Below, one piece after another: positions 17,704 through 25,915 of a DNA stretch of 64,000 nt; within the stretch, counting starts at the first letter, position 1, and each line of letters starts with the position of its first letter. The notes under the pieces were generated by a model, which worked only from the letters and a program-made list of their open reading frames with translations, ran no database searches and was not told the origin of the DNA. The DNA lies in assembly GCF_021404305.1 (NCBI RefSeq), contig NZ_JABFTX010000003.1:310001-374000 (forward strand), given 5' to 3'. Origin of the DNA: Billgrantia ethanolica (GTDB lineage: Bacteria > Pseudomonadota > Gammaproteobacteria > Pseudomonadales > Halomonadaceae). A program made the translations under genes and the position numbers.

Positions 17704-17837
17704 TGGCCGAAAAATTTCTGCGCTTGGCCATACAGCGTTAAAAATCAGCTCAAAGTACTCATTTACAACCGGTAAACTCCGTCTTTTCGCTGATTTTTGC
17801 CTTGTCTGGCCTTCGCTCGAAGATTTTTCAGCTCAAG
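17704..17837. repeat. Large imperfect intergenic palindrome
   Basis: A ~134-bp AT-rich imperfect inverted repeat. The centre is TTTAC-aaccg-GTAAA (17762-17776). Moving outward, AAAAATCAGC on the left (17740s) pairs with GCTGATTTTT on the right (17789-17798), GGCCA pairs with TGGCC, and near the ends GAAAAATTT matches the complement of AGATTTTTC. It fills the whole gap between the YjfB gene and the racemase gene and reaches the racemase stop codon. It may serve as a bidirectional terminator or be a dispersed palindromic element; only one copy is in the window. Confidence 0.75.
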
Positions 17838-17838
17838 C

Positions 17839-18534
17839 CTATTTCTGTAGCGCCCACTTCACTGCCTCTTCGGCGTGAATGGCCGTGGTGTCGTAGAGCG
17901 GCACCGCGGTATCGCTCTGCTGCACCAGCAGGGCGATTTCGGTGCAGCCGAGGATCACCGCTTCGGCCCCCTGCTCGCGTAGCGATTCGATGATCTCCAG
18001 GTAGCGCTGGCGCGAGGTCTCCTTCACCTGCCCCAGACACAGCTCGTGGTAGATCACCTCATGCACGAGGTCGCGCTGCGCTGCGTCGGGCACCAGTACC
18101 TCGATGCCGAAGCCTTCGGCGATGCGCCCCTTGTAGAAATCCTGCTCCATGGTGAAGCGAGTACCGAGCAGGCCGACGCGGCGAATGCCGTCGGCGGCCA
18201 GGCGCTGTGCCGTGGCATCGGCGATATGCAGCAGCGGAATCGTGATCGAGGCCTCGATCTCCGGCGCGACCTTGTGCATGGTGTTGGTGCCGATCAGCAG
18301 AAAATCCGCCCCGGCGGCTTCCACGCTGCGCGCGGCCCGGCTCAGGATCTCGGCGGTGGCGTCCCAGTCGCCGGCATGCTGCAGCCGTTCGATCTCGGCG
18401 AAGTCGACGCTGCAGAGACACAGCTTGGCCGAGTGAAACCCGCCCAGGGCGGCCTTCACCCCTTCGTTGAGCGCACGGTAGTAGCTGACGGTGGATTCCC
18501 AGCTCATGCCGCCGAGCAGGCCGATGGTCTTCAT
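17839..18534 (-). CDS. ygeA: Amino-acid racemase, YgeA-like
   Basis: 231-residue member of the aspartate/glutamate racemase superfamily. The two catalytic-site strands are GTNTMHK (Thr83) and GCTEI (Cys197). Thr in the first position instead of Cys is the pattern of E. coli YgeA, a broad-specificity racemase, and the numbering is the same. The start MKTIGLLGGMSWEST is typical. It is a single gene: its 3' end abuts the large palindrome and the DUF899 operon ends 50 bp upstream. Likely makes D-amino acids for cell-wall or signalling use; substrate inferred only. Confidence 0.88.
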   Translation of the reverse strand: MKTIGLLGGMSWESTVSYYRALNEGVKAALGGFHSAKLCLCSVDFAEIERLQHAGDWDATAEILSRAARSVEAAGADFLLIGTNTMHKVAPEIEASITIPLLHIADATAQRLAADGIRRVGLLGTRFTMEQDFYKGRIAEGFGIEVLVPDAAQRDLVHEVIYHELCLGQVKETSRQRYLEIIESLREQGAEAVILGCTEIALLVQQSDTAVPLYDTTAIHAEEAVKWALQK

Positions 18535-18584
18535 GTTTTGCGTTCCCTCTGGTTGTCGTTATTCCAGTATTACTTGCCGTGCCG

Positions 18585-19286
18585 CTATGTCTCGTATTCG
18601 TCGTGACGCCGATTCCATACGTAGGGTGGCGTCTGAGGCCAGCCGGGCGGTGACTCTTCCCAGGTTTCCTGACGGCCGTAGGGCGTCAGGTCCAGGTAGG
18701 TCCACAGGCTGCCCAGGTACTCCACGCCTCGCTTGCCGCTGAAGTAGGTGCGAAAGACCCGCTCGCCGTCGCGCAGGAAGACGCTGATGCCGTGCCGCTC
18801 GCCGCGGTCGGTATCCGGCGCATGGCAGTTGCAACTGGTCACGCCCATGTCCTGATTGAAGCTGCGGTTCAGCGACGAGAACCACGTCGGATGCTGCCAG
18901 CCCATGCGCGCCTGGTAACGCTGGAGCTTCTCCAGTGGCGCCCGGGAGACCAGCACCAGGCTGGTGTCGCGGGCGTTGAGATGGGCGGGGTGGGTCATGG
19001 CATCCACCACCCAGGAGCAGCCGTCGCAGCCGGCCTCCCAGTCGGGCCCGAACATGAAATGGTAGACGATCAGCTGACGACGCCCCTCGAACAGGTCGAG
19101 CAGGGTGACCTCTCCCTGTGGCCCTTCGAAGACGTAATCGGCGCGCACCTCGGTCATCGGCAAACGGCGCCGCGCGGCATTGAGCCTGTCGCGCTCACGC
19201 GTATGGGCCTTTTCGCGAGCGATCTGTTCCGCCAGCGCGCTGCGCCACTCCGCTTCGGAGACGACAGGGGGCATAGGCAAGGTCAT
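18585..19286 (-). CDS. DUF899 thioredoxin-like protein (copy 1)
   Basis: 233-residue DUF899 protein. The family has a thioredoxin-like fold, here with the CxxC-type pair Cys87/Cys90 in GWEAGCDGCSW-like context (DWEAGCDGCSW). Other family segments are LIVYHFMFGP, LVSRAPLEKLQRYQARMGW and the C-terminal RRHDEY. It overlaps the SRPBCC gene by 4 bp (ATGA) and is the last gene of an ArsR-SRPBCC-DUF899 operon. A second DUF899 gene lies at 42208. Function unknown; redox or detoxification is likely. Confidence 0.9.
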   Translation of the reverse strand: MTLPMPPVVSEAEWRSALAEQIAREKAHTRERDRLNAARRRLPMTEVRADYVFEGPQGEVTLLDLFEGRRQLIVYHFMFGPDWEAGCDGCSWVVDAMTHPAHLNARDTSLVLVSRAPLEKLQRYQARMGWQHPTWFSSLNRSFNQDMGVTSCNCHAPDTDRGERHGISVFLRDGERVFRTYFSGKRGVEYLGSLWTYLDLTPYGRQETWEESPPGWPQTPPYVWNRRHDEYET

Positions 19287-19855
19287 GGCACGGCTCCTTC
19301 CACTCCGTTGCTGGAAGAGGTAATACGCTGACGGTACTCCTCCTCAAGGCGTTCGAAGGTGGGCCAGAACGGGGCGGGCGGTTGACCGTGCAGCACCTCG
19401 GCCAGGATGCCCAGGTGGGTGTGCCAGCCGCTGGCCACGTTGACCATGGTGCCGTCATCGGCGAGGCGGCGGTGGGTCACGACCAGGCGCACCTGCTCGC
19501 CGGCCTCGCTGAGTTCGAAGGTCACCTCCGAAGGGGCTTCGTTGCCGCCGCCCCAGGTCCAGGCAAGCAGATGAGGCGGTTCGCAGCGCCGCACCTGGTG
19601 TTGTGTCGTGAAGCTGCCGTCGTACTGACGAAAGCGCTCGCTGGGCAGAGTTCTGTCGGGTGTCAGCTCGGTATTGTGAAAGTGTAGAGCAAAGGTGCTG
19701 CCCACCCGCGGCTCCATGGTACCGGGCGCGAGCCATTGGGCACGTTTGTCCGATTCGGTGAGGAAGGCCCAGACCCGTTCGATGGGCCCCGGCAGCAGAC
19801 GCTCGAAGCGGACGCTCTCCTCGGCGATCCGCTCGCCGTAGTCGGTGTCACTCAT
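19283..19855 (-). CDS. SRPBCC/AHSA1-family protein
   Basis: 190-residue protein with a START-like (AHSA1) hydrophobic-ligand-binding fold: RFERLLPGPIERVWAFLTES at the start, RCEPPHLLAWTWG in the middle and a C-terminal GWHTHLGILAEVL. Such proteins usually bind lipids or small hydrophobic ligands. The start at 19855 (MSDTDYG) overlaps the ArsR stop by 8 bp; the longer frame to 19885 would add an Arg-rich stretch. Middle gene of a three-gene operon, as is common for ArsR-SRPBCC pairs. Confidence 0.88.
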   Translation of the reverse strand: MSDTDYGERIAEESVRFERLLPGPIERVWAFLTESDKRAQWLAPGTMEPRVGSTFALHFHNTELTPDRTLPSERFRQYDGSFTTQHQVRRCEPPHLLAWTWGGGNEAPSEVTFELSEAGEQVRLVVTHRRLADDGTMVNVASGWHTHLGILAEVLHGQPPAPFWPTFERLEEEYRQRITSSSNGVEGAVP

Positions 19856-20213
19856 CTTGCTTCTCCTCCTTCGTCGACTGGCCATCGGGGGCGGCCTTGA
19901 GCGCCGTTTCCAGCGCGTTCAGCCGCTGGCTCCAGAAGCCTTCGTAGAAGCTCAGCCACTGCTCCGCCGCTGCCAGCGGCTCCGGTCGTAGCCGGCAGTA
20001 GTGGGAGCGCCCTTCGATACGGCGTTCCACCAGCCCCGCCTGCTCCAGTACGCGAACGTGTTTGGAAACGGCCGCCAGCGAGATGGGGAACGGTTCGGCC
20101 AGCTCGCCGACCTTGCGCTCACCCGCCGCCAGCCGCTCGAGCAGCAGGCGGCGGGTTGGGTCGGCCAGGGCATGGAAGACCCGATCCAGATGCGTTTCGT
20201 CATATTCAACCAT
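19848..20213 (-). CDS. ArsR-family winged-helix repressor
   Basis: 121-residue ArsR/SmtB-type regulator. The HTH is FHALADPTRRLLLERLAAG, then SLAAVSKHVRVLEQAGLVER. No metal-binding cysteines (no ELCVCDL box), so it is of the non-metal class paired with SRPBCC proteins. The start is at 20213 (MVEYDETH) because a 16-bp palindrome overlaps that ATG; the open frame to 20312 has no recognisable domain. First gene of an operon with SRPBCC and DUF899. Autoregulation through the palindrome is likely. Confidence 0.9.
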   Translation of the reverse strand: MVEYDETHLDRVFHALADPTRRLLLERLAAGERKVGELAEPFPISLAAVSKHVRVLEQAGLVERRIEGRSHYCRLRPEPLAAAEQWLSFYEGFWSQRLNALETALKAAPDGQSTKEEKQDE

Positions 20214-20221
20214 ATGGTTGA
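20206..20221. promoter_or_regulatory. ArsR operator candidate over the arsR start codon
   Basis: Perfect 16-bp palindrome TCAACCATATGGTTGA whose centre includes the ATG of the repressor gene. CATATGGTT-type palindromes are usual for this non-metal ArsR class. Binding would block translation initiation or transcription of the operon. Confidence 0.7.
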
Positions 20222-20372
20222 TATAGCCTTGGTGAGCGAGATAGTAGACCTCTTGGTTGAATGAGTTGAAGCTATCAGAGCGATAGAAACGTCTCCGCTT
20301 TACCTGAAGCAAACTTGAGGTATTAGCCTGCGCAACAAGGTTGCTCTACGAGCGAAGGAACAGGAGAACACC

Positions 20373-21272
20373 ATGCAGGCTGTACGGAATGCCCAACCCC
20401 TTCATGAATCGACCCAGTGGGAGACGTCGGCGCTCGATCTCGACGCTTATTTGGCACGTATCGACTACCGTGGCCCCTTGGCCCCCAGCCTGGAGACATT
20501 GACGGCGCTCCAGCAGGCGCATCTCGCCGCGGTGCCGTTCGAGAATCTCGAGATCGTCACCGGTGGTGAGATCCGCATCGACCTGGAAAGCCTCCAGGAC
20601 AAGCTGGTACGACGTCGGCGCGGCGGTTACTGCCATGAGCAGAACACGCTGTTCGCCACGGTGCTGGACCGGCTCGGCTTCGAGGTTGCGGGGCGCAACG
20701 CGAGAATGCTGATGGGCGAGGATGCGAGTGTCGTCACTCCTCTCGGGCATACCCTGCTGGTGGTGAAAGTCGCGGGCCATGATTGGATGGTCGATGTCGG
20801 CGTCGGCAATGTCGGGCCGCGTGAGCCGATCCGGCTCGAGGCGGACCGTGAGGCGAGTCATGGCCCTTGGGAGTATCGCCTGGAGCGCTCGCCGCTGGGG
20901 TATTGGCTGCTGCGTCATAAGCGCCTCGGTGAATGGTTCAACATCTACCAGTTCAGTGACGAACCTTGCTATCGCGCCGACTCTGGCGAATACAACTATC
21001 TGGCCTCTCGCCACCCCGGATCGCCCTTCGTGCGGCGCATCGTGGCTCAGCACAACGGCGCCGAGATTCGGCTGGCGCTTACCGATCTCGAGCTGAAGAT
21101 CTTCCGCCCGGGCCAGGCGCCGGAGCTGCAGCGGATTGAAGCCGATGCGCTGCCCGACGTGCTGCGCCAACGCTTCGGCCTGGCATTGACCCCGGAGCAG
21201 GAGCGCGCGCTGCTGCAACGAGCCCAGACGCTCGCCGAGACCACCTCCGAGGGGGAGCAGCTCGGAACCTGA
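20373..21272 (+). CDS. nat: Arylamine N-acetyltransferase
   Basis: 299-residue N-acetyltransferase transferring acetyl from acetyl-CoA to arylamines and hydrazines. The cysteine-protease-like catalytic triad is visible: Cys87 in RRGGYCHEQN, His126 in TPLGHTLL and Asp141 in MVDVGVGN. The PFENLEI segment (residues 55-61) and the FEVAGRNARM strand are also typical. GGAGAACACC precedes the ATG. It is divergent from the ArsR operon across 159 bp and convergent with the SDR gene. It can inactivate isoniazid-like and aromatic amine compounds; the native substrate is unknown. Confidence 0.93.
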   Translation: MQAVRNAQPLHESTQWETSALDLDAYLARIDYRGPLAPSLETLTALQQAHLAAVPFENLEIVTGGEIRIDLESLQDKLVRRRRGGYCHEQNTLFATVLDRLGFEVAGRNARMLMGEDASVVTPLGHTLLVVKVAGHDWMVDVGVGNVGPREPIRLEADREASHGPWEYRLERSPLGYWLLRHKRLGEWFNIYQFSDEPCYRADSGEYNYLASRHPGSPFVRRIVAQHNGAEIRLALTDLELKIFRPGQAPELQRIEADALPDVLRQRFGLALTPEQERALLQRAQTLAETTSEGEQLGT

Positions 21273-21279
21273 GGGATCG

Positions 21280-21999
21280 CTAGAAACGTTTATCGGCAAT
21301 TGCCGGCATCACCACCTCCCTGACATAGGCGCTGGGCGACAGCGCCAGCAGAGTGCGCACCAGCTGCACTACGTCGTGCAGGGGAATGAGCTCGCCGTCG
21401 CCGCGGCGGGCTGCGCGTTCGAGCGGCACGCTCAGGTCGTTCTCGGTGTTGAGATAGCCGAGCTGCAGGCAGGTCACCGCCAGGCGCTGTTCGCGAAAGC
21501 CCTCACGCAGCGCCTCGGCGATGCCGCGCAGGGCGTGCTTGGTGGCACCGAAAGCGACCTCCGGCCGGCCGTGGCCGGGCAGGGCGGAGGTCGAACCGGT
21601 GAGCACGATACGCGGCGCACGGGAGCGCAGCAGCACGGGGAGCAGCGCCTGAATCAGCAGAATGGCACCGCTGACGTTGACCGTAACGATACGCTGGATC
21701 TCCGCCGGGCTGTCGTCCAGGAAGCGGTAGTCCGGCTCGAAGGCCCGACTTTCCCACAGCCCCAGGTTGTAGATCAGCACGTCGATCCCCCGCGCTTCCA
21801 CGGCTTCGGCCAGCGTGGCGGACGCCCGCTCGGGTGAGGCCAGATCGGCCTCGATCCAGTCGATCTCGAGTCCGGCGCGTACGGGCAACGGTTCCGGCAT
21901 GCGACGCGATACGCCGATCAAGCGGTCGCCGTTATCGCCAAGCCCTTCGATGAAAGCCCGGCCCACGCCCTGGCTTGCGCCCACGATCATCACGTTCAT
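21280..21999 (-). CDS. SDR-family oxidoreductase lacking the catalytic tyrosine
   Basis: 239-residue short-chain dehydrogenase-like protein. The cofactor motif GASQGVG (7-13) and the NVSGAI asparagine (Asn109) are present, as are Ser136/Ser138 in LTGSTSALPG. The catalytic Tyr of YxxxK is replaced by phenylalanine: VAFGATK (Phe150, Lys154); the DNA reads TTC GGT GCC ACC AAG. It may therefore be a non-catalytic or altered-mechanism member. Start at 21999 has AAGGAG upstream; the open frame extends to 22047. Convergent with nat, 7 bp away. Confidence 0.88.
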   Translation of the reverse strand: MNVMIVGASQGVGRAFIEGLGDNGDRLIGVSRRMPEPLPVRAGLEIDWIEADLASPERASATLAEAVEARGIDVLIYNLGLWESRAFEPDYRFLDDSPAEIQRIVTVNVSGAILLIQALLPVLLRSRAPRIVLTGSTSALPGHGRPEVAFGATKHALRGIAEALREGFREQRLAVTCLQLGYLNTENDLSVPLERAARRGDGELIPLHDVVQLVRTLLALSPSAYVREVVMPAIADKRF

Positions 22000-22072
22000 G
22001 ATGTTGCTCCTTGCTGTGCTGACGTTGCCCGCACCGTACGACCTCAAGCGCAGCTGAGGTCAAGCGCTGGAC

Positions 22073-22408
22073 TCAGCAAAGCTTTCCCCGTGCTGCCTTG
22101 CGCTGTGCGCGACGCTCGGCAAGGGCCTGCTCGGCGTCCGCCTTCAGCGGCAGACGCGAGGCCCATAGGATGTCGTCGCGCCGATGGTTCATGTCGTCGA
22201 GCATATGGTCGTCGTGGGCCAGCAGCGGCAGATAGCGCTGGCGGAACCGCCGTCGGCGCAGGTAGCGGTGCAGCAGGGTTTCGATGGCATGGATAAGCTC
22301 CAGGGGCGGCATGGCCGGCATATAGAAGTCCGGCTGGGGCGGCGGCGTGGAATGCTTGGCTTGCGTCGGCTGGGGCTGATGATGATGCAGCGGTTCGTAC
22401 TGACTCAT
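22073..22408 (-). CDS. DUF1127-domain small protein
   Basis: 111-residue protein with a His/Pro/Gln-rich N-terminus (HHHQPQPTQ) and a C-terminal DUF1127-type helix: RRRRFRQRYLPLLAHDDHML, then DDMNHRRDDILWASRLPL. Small DUF1127 proteins (YjiS-like) are mostly of unknown function; some bind RNA. The ATG at 22408 has GAGG upstream; an earlier ATG at 22423 is less likely. It is divergent from a LysR regulator, a common pairing for DUF1127 genes, with two palindromes between them. Confidence 0.75.
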   Translation of the reverse strand: MSQYEPLHHHQPQPTQAKHSTPPPQPDFYMPAMPPLELIHAIETLLHRYLRRRRFRQRYLPLLAHDDHMLDDMNHRRDDILWASRLPLKADAEQALAERRAQRKAARGKLC

Positions 22409-22508
22409 GTCGCACCTCCTCACGGGCCGCCACAGGCTGGCTGCCGTGATCTCGCTTGAAAGTGAGTGGAGGGTCGCGACCTCTTGCAGGACAGTGTCGC
22501 GCTTGCAA

Positions 22509-22540
22509 TTGGATCAATCCAACGAAAAAGACTAGAGTCT
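22509..22540. promoter_or_regulatory. Two palindromes between DUF1127 and LysR genes
   Basis: TTGGAT-ca-ATCCAA at 22509-22522 and AGACT-ag-AGTCT at 22529-22540. They lie 29 bp or more before the LysR ATG and about 100 bp before the DUF1127 ATG, a suitable place for LysR control of both genes. Confidence 0.5.
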
Positions 22541-22568
22541 CCTTTAAGAGAAATTGAAAGGTGGAACC

Positions 22569-23459
22569 ATGACCCAACTGCCCCCCACCACCCTGCATTC
22601 GCCACTGCCGCTGCTCGATACCGATGTGCTGCGTACCTTCGTGGCAATTGCCGAATGCGGCAGCTTCACCCGGGCCGCGCGCCAGGTGTTTCGCACGCCC
22701 TCGGCGCTCAGCATGCAGATCAAGCGCCTGGAGGAGACGCTTGGCCACGCCCTGTTCGTTCGCGAGGCCCGCCAGGTACGCCTCACGCCCGAGGGAGAAA
22801 CGCTGCTCGGCTATGGGCGGCGCCTGCTCAAGCTCAACGAGGAGGCGGTGACGCAGTTCCTGGCACCCAGCGTGTCGGGGCGGCTGGGCTTCGGTACCAC
22901 CGATGACGTGGGCACGCGCATCCTGCCCGGTGTGCTGGCGCAATTTGCCCGCTCGCACCCGGCGGTTCAGGTCGACGTGGTGGTGGGCAGCAGCCGCGAG
23001 ATGCTGGCTCGACTGGAAGCCGGAGAGCTCGATCTGATTCTGGTGACCGCCGGCAACCCGGGGCAGGAGATACGCGGCGAGATCGTTCACAGCGAACCGC
23101 TGGTGTGGGCGGGACGGGAAGGCGGGCTTGCCGCACAGCGCTCGCCGTTGCCGGTAGCGCTGGCGCACGCCGGCTGCGCCTGGCGGGGCATGGCCCTCGA
23201 AGCCCTGGACCGGGCCGGCTTGAGTTACCGCATCGCCTACTCCTGCGAGCACTGTGCCGGCCAGGAGGCGGCCATGCTCGCCGACCTGGCGGTGGCACCT
23301 TTCCCGCTGAGCCTGGTGCGACCGCCACTGAAGCGTATCGATCCCGGCCTGTTGCCGCCACTGGGTGAATATCAGCTGGCGATGGTAAGACGGCCCGGCG
23401 CCGATCAGGCATGCGAAACACTGGCAGGGCAGGTCATGGCGGCTTTTCAGAAGCTCTGA
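22569..23459 (+). CDS. LysR-family transcriptional regulator
   Basis: 296-residue LysR regulator. The HTH (residues ~20-70) reads FTRAARQVFRTPSALSMQIKRL; the effector domain begins at GRLGFGTTDDVGTRILP. AAGGTGG precedes the ATG at 22569. The C-terminal half contains an unusual cysteine cluster (CAWRG and SCEHCAG). It is divergent from the DUF1127 gene and likely controls it. The effector is unknown. Confidence 0.9.
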   Translation: MTQLPPTTLHSPLPLLDTDVLRTFVAIAECGSFTRAARQVFRTPSALSMQIKRLEETLGHALFVREARQVRLTPEGETLLGYGRRLLKLNEEAVTQFLAPSVSGRLGFGTTDDVGTRILPGVLAQFARSHPAVQVDVVVGSSREMLARLEAGELDLILVTAGNPGQEIRGEIVHSEPLVWAGREGGLAAQRSPLPVALAHAGCAWRGMALEALDRAGLSYRIAYSCEHCAGQEAAMLADLAVAPFPLSLVRPPLKRIDPGLLPPLGEYQLAMVRRPGADQACETLAGQVMAAFQKL

Positions 23460-23469
23460 GCGGCGCGGT

Positions 23470-24078
23470 TCACTGCGCCATGTCGTTGGGGCGATAGAAG
23501 AAAAACGCCTCGGTTTCGATGGTTAGCAGAAACTCGTTGGCCGAGTGGGGCCGCACCGTGCGGTCGTGAAAATAGAGCGCGCCGTCGGTGTGGTCGGGCA
23601 GCTCCCGGTTCAGCGCCTGGCGCGCCACCTCCCTGGCCACTTCATAGGCATCGCCCTCTACCACCTCATCGGGGCGCCCATCGCACCACCATGAGAACTG
23701 GCACGGGCTCTGCTCCGAGCCCTGCTTTACCACCTCGCAGACTGTGTTGGGAAACTCCTCGCTGGCAAGGCGGTTGATCACCACGTTGGCGACCGACTCC
23801 ATGTCGCGGCCCTGTACTCCCTTGGCTTCCCAATAGATGCTGCGGGCCAGGCAGGTAAGTGGCTCTTCCAGCGGGTCGCTGCCCTCCGGATCGATGACCT
23901 GCGCCTCCTGCTCCTCGAGCGGTTCCACCGGCTCGCGGACCTCAATATCCGGCGCCACGACCTGCTCCAGCACCTCGGCCTTGCGTACGGCTTCTTCTGC
24001 CTGCACCGCAGTGTCGGCCAGCACGGTTGCAATGGGCAGCCCCAGGAAAAGCCAGCCGGCCAGCAGCGGAAGGCGCAT
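23470..24078 (-). CDS. SleB/CwlJ-type cell-wall hydrolase
   Basis: 202-residue exported hydrolase. A signal-like N-terminus (MRLPLLAGWLFLGLPIATVL) is followed by an acidic linker, then the hydrolase-2 domain: LARSIYWEAKGVQGRDMESV (conserved catalytic glutamate in YWEA), NVVINRLASEEFPNTVCEVV, CQFSWWCDG and a C-terminal TEAFFFYRPNDMAQ. Such enzymes cleave peptidoglycan glycan strands; in non-sporing bacteria they are thought to help envelope remodelling. The start at 24078 is chosen for the signal peptide; the open frame runs to 24171. Confidence 0.88.
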   Translation of the reverse strand: MRLPLLAGWLFLGLPIATVLADTAVQAEEAVRKAEVLEQVVAPDIEVREPVEPLEEQEAQVIDPEGSDPLEEPLTCLARSIYWEAKGVQGRDMESVANVVINRLASEEFPNTVCEVVKQGSEQSPCQFSWWCDGRPDEVVEGDAYEVAREVARQALNRELPDHTDGALYFHDRTVRPHSANEFLLTIETEAFFFYRPNDMAQ

Positions 24079-24181
24079 GGCGGAACCTTTGTCGTGTCGT
24101 TGTGGTTCGCGAAGTGAAGAGATTACGTAACGAGTATAGCGGTCCGGATGTACTGCCCCCCCCGACGCCACCGCATGGTTT

Positions 24182-25144
24182 TCATCCTACGGCAGGGAAC
24201 AGGCGGCGTGGCACCCACCACAGGAAGAATGCCATGCCGATCAGCTCAACCAGCGACTGGAACACGATGACGACCACGGCCAGCTCGTAGGAGGTGGGCA
24301 AGGAAAGGGCCAAGGGAAGCACAACGAAGGAGTTGCGTGTGCCCAGGCTGAAGGCGAGTACCCGCCCCTGGGCGGTGGGGAGTTTCCACATGGATGCCAG
24401 CAGCCGGGCCAAGCCAGCTGCCAGCAACAGAAAGCCGATGAAGGCCAGCAACAGCCCGCCGAGCAGCGGCAAGGAACCGGCGACGACATTCACCTGGGTG
24501 GCGGCAATGCTGAACACCACCAGGGCCAGCAGCGGTACCGGCAGCCATCCCAGTCGCTCGATGCCGGCTGCGCGCTTGAGGTGTCCCTGGGCCCACTTCT
24601 CGGTGATGAAGGCCAGCAGCAAGGGCAGCAGAATCAGCCCGGCAAAGGCCAGCAACAGCTCACGCTGAACCAGGGCGAGGCGCAGGCTTTCGTCCAGGAA
24701 CAGCCAGAGGTAGAGGGGTAGCAGGGCAAGCTGCAACAGCAGGCTCACCGGGGCGAAGGCGATGGCGTACTGCGCCTTGCCGCCACCCAAGTGAGAGAAA
24801 GTGATGAACCAGTCGGTACATGGCACCAACAGCACCAGCAGCAGGCCCAGGCGTACCGCCGGCTCGGTGACGAACAGGTTCGCCAACCCCCAGGCGATGA
24901 GCGGCAGCAGGACGAAATTGCCGACCACCGCCGCGGCCAGAAAGCGCGTATCGCGCCAGGCGGCGCGCAGCTGCGTGAGCGGCACCTGGGTGAAGGTCAC
25001 GTAGAGCAGCGCCCCCAGCAACGGCCACAGCAACGCTTCCAGCACGCCGACCCGCTGCGGCAAAGCGCTACCCAGCGCCAGGCCCATGGCGATGAACGCC
25101 AGATAGACCAAGACCTGATACTTCTCGAGCGTCTGGCGTGTCAA
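24182..25144 (-). CDS. ACR3/bile-acid-type arsenic resistance carrier
   Basis: 320-residue protein with about ten membrane helices. It contains VPCTDWFITFSHLGGG, resembling the PCT motif of ACR3 arsenite carriers, and belongs to the bile-acid/arsenite/riboflavin transporter (BART) superfamily. Start codon is TTG at 25144 with GGGAGC upstream. No arsC, arsR or ACR3 operon partners lie beside it, so an arsenite role is uncertain; it could export another anion. It is divergent from the glutathione transferase gene across 92 bp. Confidence 0.72.
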   Translation of the reverse strand: MTRQTLEKYQVLVYLAFIAMGLALGSALPQRVGVLEALLWPLLGALLYVTFTQVPLTQLRAAWRDTRFLAAAVVGNFVLLPLIAWGLANLFVTEPAVRLGLLLVLLVPCTDWFITFSHLGGGKAQYAIAFAPVSLLLQLALLPLYLWLFLDESLRLALVQRELLLAFAGLILLPLLLAFITEKWAQGHLKRAAGIERLGWLPVPLLALVVFSIAATQVNVVAGSLPLLGGLLLAFIGFLLLAAGLARLLASMWKLPTAQGRVLAFSLGTRNSFVVLPLALSLPTSYELAVVVIVFQSLVELIGMAFFLWWVPRRLFPAVG

Positions 25145-25236
25145 TCTGAAGGGCTCCCTGGCAGTGGCGGCTCAGCATCGCGCAGCCGCTTCGTGCCTGT
25201 AAAGCCAATACGTTCAAGGACAGACCGGAGGCCGCC

Positions 25237-25905
25237 ATGATCACACTCCATCACTGCGTCAGCGCTCGTTCGTTTCGTCCCCTTTGGTTGCTCGAGGAGA
25301 TCGGAGTGCCCTATGAACTGGTGATGCACGATTTCCCGCCCCGGGTACGCGACGAAGCCTTTCTCGAAATCAATCCGCTGGGAACGGTGCCGGCGCTGTT
25401 CGACGACAGGGTGGCGATGACCGAATCGGCGGCCATCTGCCAGTATCTCGCCGGTCGCCATCCCCAGGCGGGCCTCGCGGTAACGCCGGACGACCCAGCC
25501 TACGGCGACTACCTCAACTTCCTGCACTTCGGCGAAGCGACGCTGACCTTTCCCCAGACCCTGATGCTGCGCTATGGCCGGTTCGAGCCCGAGGAGCGCC
25601 GTTCGCCCCAGGTGGTGGAGGACTACTCACGCTGGTTCCTCTCCCGCCTGCGTACCCTGGAGTCGCGCCTGGAGCGTGAGGCGTTCGTCTGCGCCGGGCG
25701 CTTCACCGCGGCCGACGTGTCGGTGGGTTATGCGCTGCTGCTGGCCAGCTACATCGGCCTGGACGAGCGCTTCAAACCCGCCGTGGCGGCCTATTGGCAG
25801 CGCCTGCAGGCACGGGAGGCCTTCCAGCGGGCCAAGGCCGTCGAGCGTGAGGCGGCCCTGGCCCAGGGCGTCTCCCCCAAACCGGCCATGGACATGCTGG
25901 GCTGA
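25237..25905 (+). CDS. Glutathione S-transferase family protein
   Basis: 222-residue GST. The thioredoxin-like N-terminal domain begins ITLHHCVSARSFRPLWLLEE (the SxRSxR glutathione site region) and ends with FLEINPLGTVPALFDD and MTESAAICQYL, the conserved cis-Pro and glutathione-binding Glu-Ser. The C-terminal helical domain contains FTAADVSVGYALLLA, the N-capping box. GGAGG precedes the ATG. Divergent from the ACR3-like carrier and convergent with the exchanger. Likely detoxifies electrophiles. Confidence 0.9.
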   Translation: MITLHHCVSARSFRPLWLLEEIGVPYELVMHDFPPRVRDEAFLEINPLGTVPALFDDRVAMTESAAICQYLAGRHPQAGLAVTPDDPAYGDYLNFLHFGEATLTFPQTLMLRYGRFEPEERRSPQVVEDYSRWFLSRLRTLESRLEREAFVCAGRFTAADVSVGYALLLASYIGLDERFKPAVAAYWQRLQAREAFQRAKAVEREAALAQGVSPKPAMDMLG

Positions 25906-25915
25906 GTGTCAGGCG

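Noticed and set aside
20214..20312. Upstream extension of the arsR frame
   Set aside because: No HTH in this part; the operator palindrome and the MVEYDETH start support 20213.
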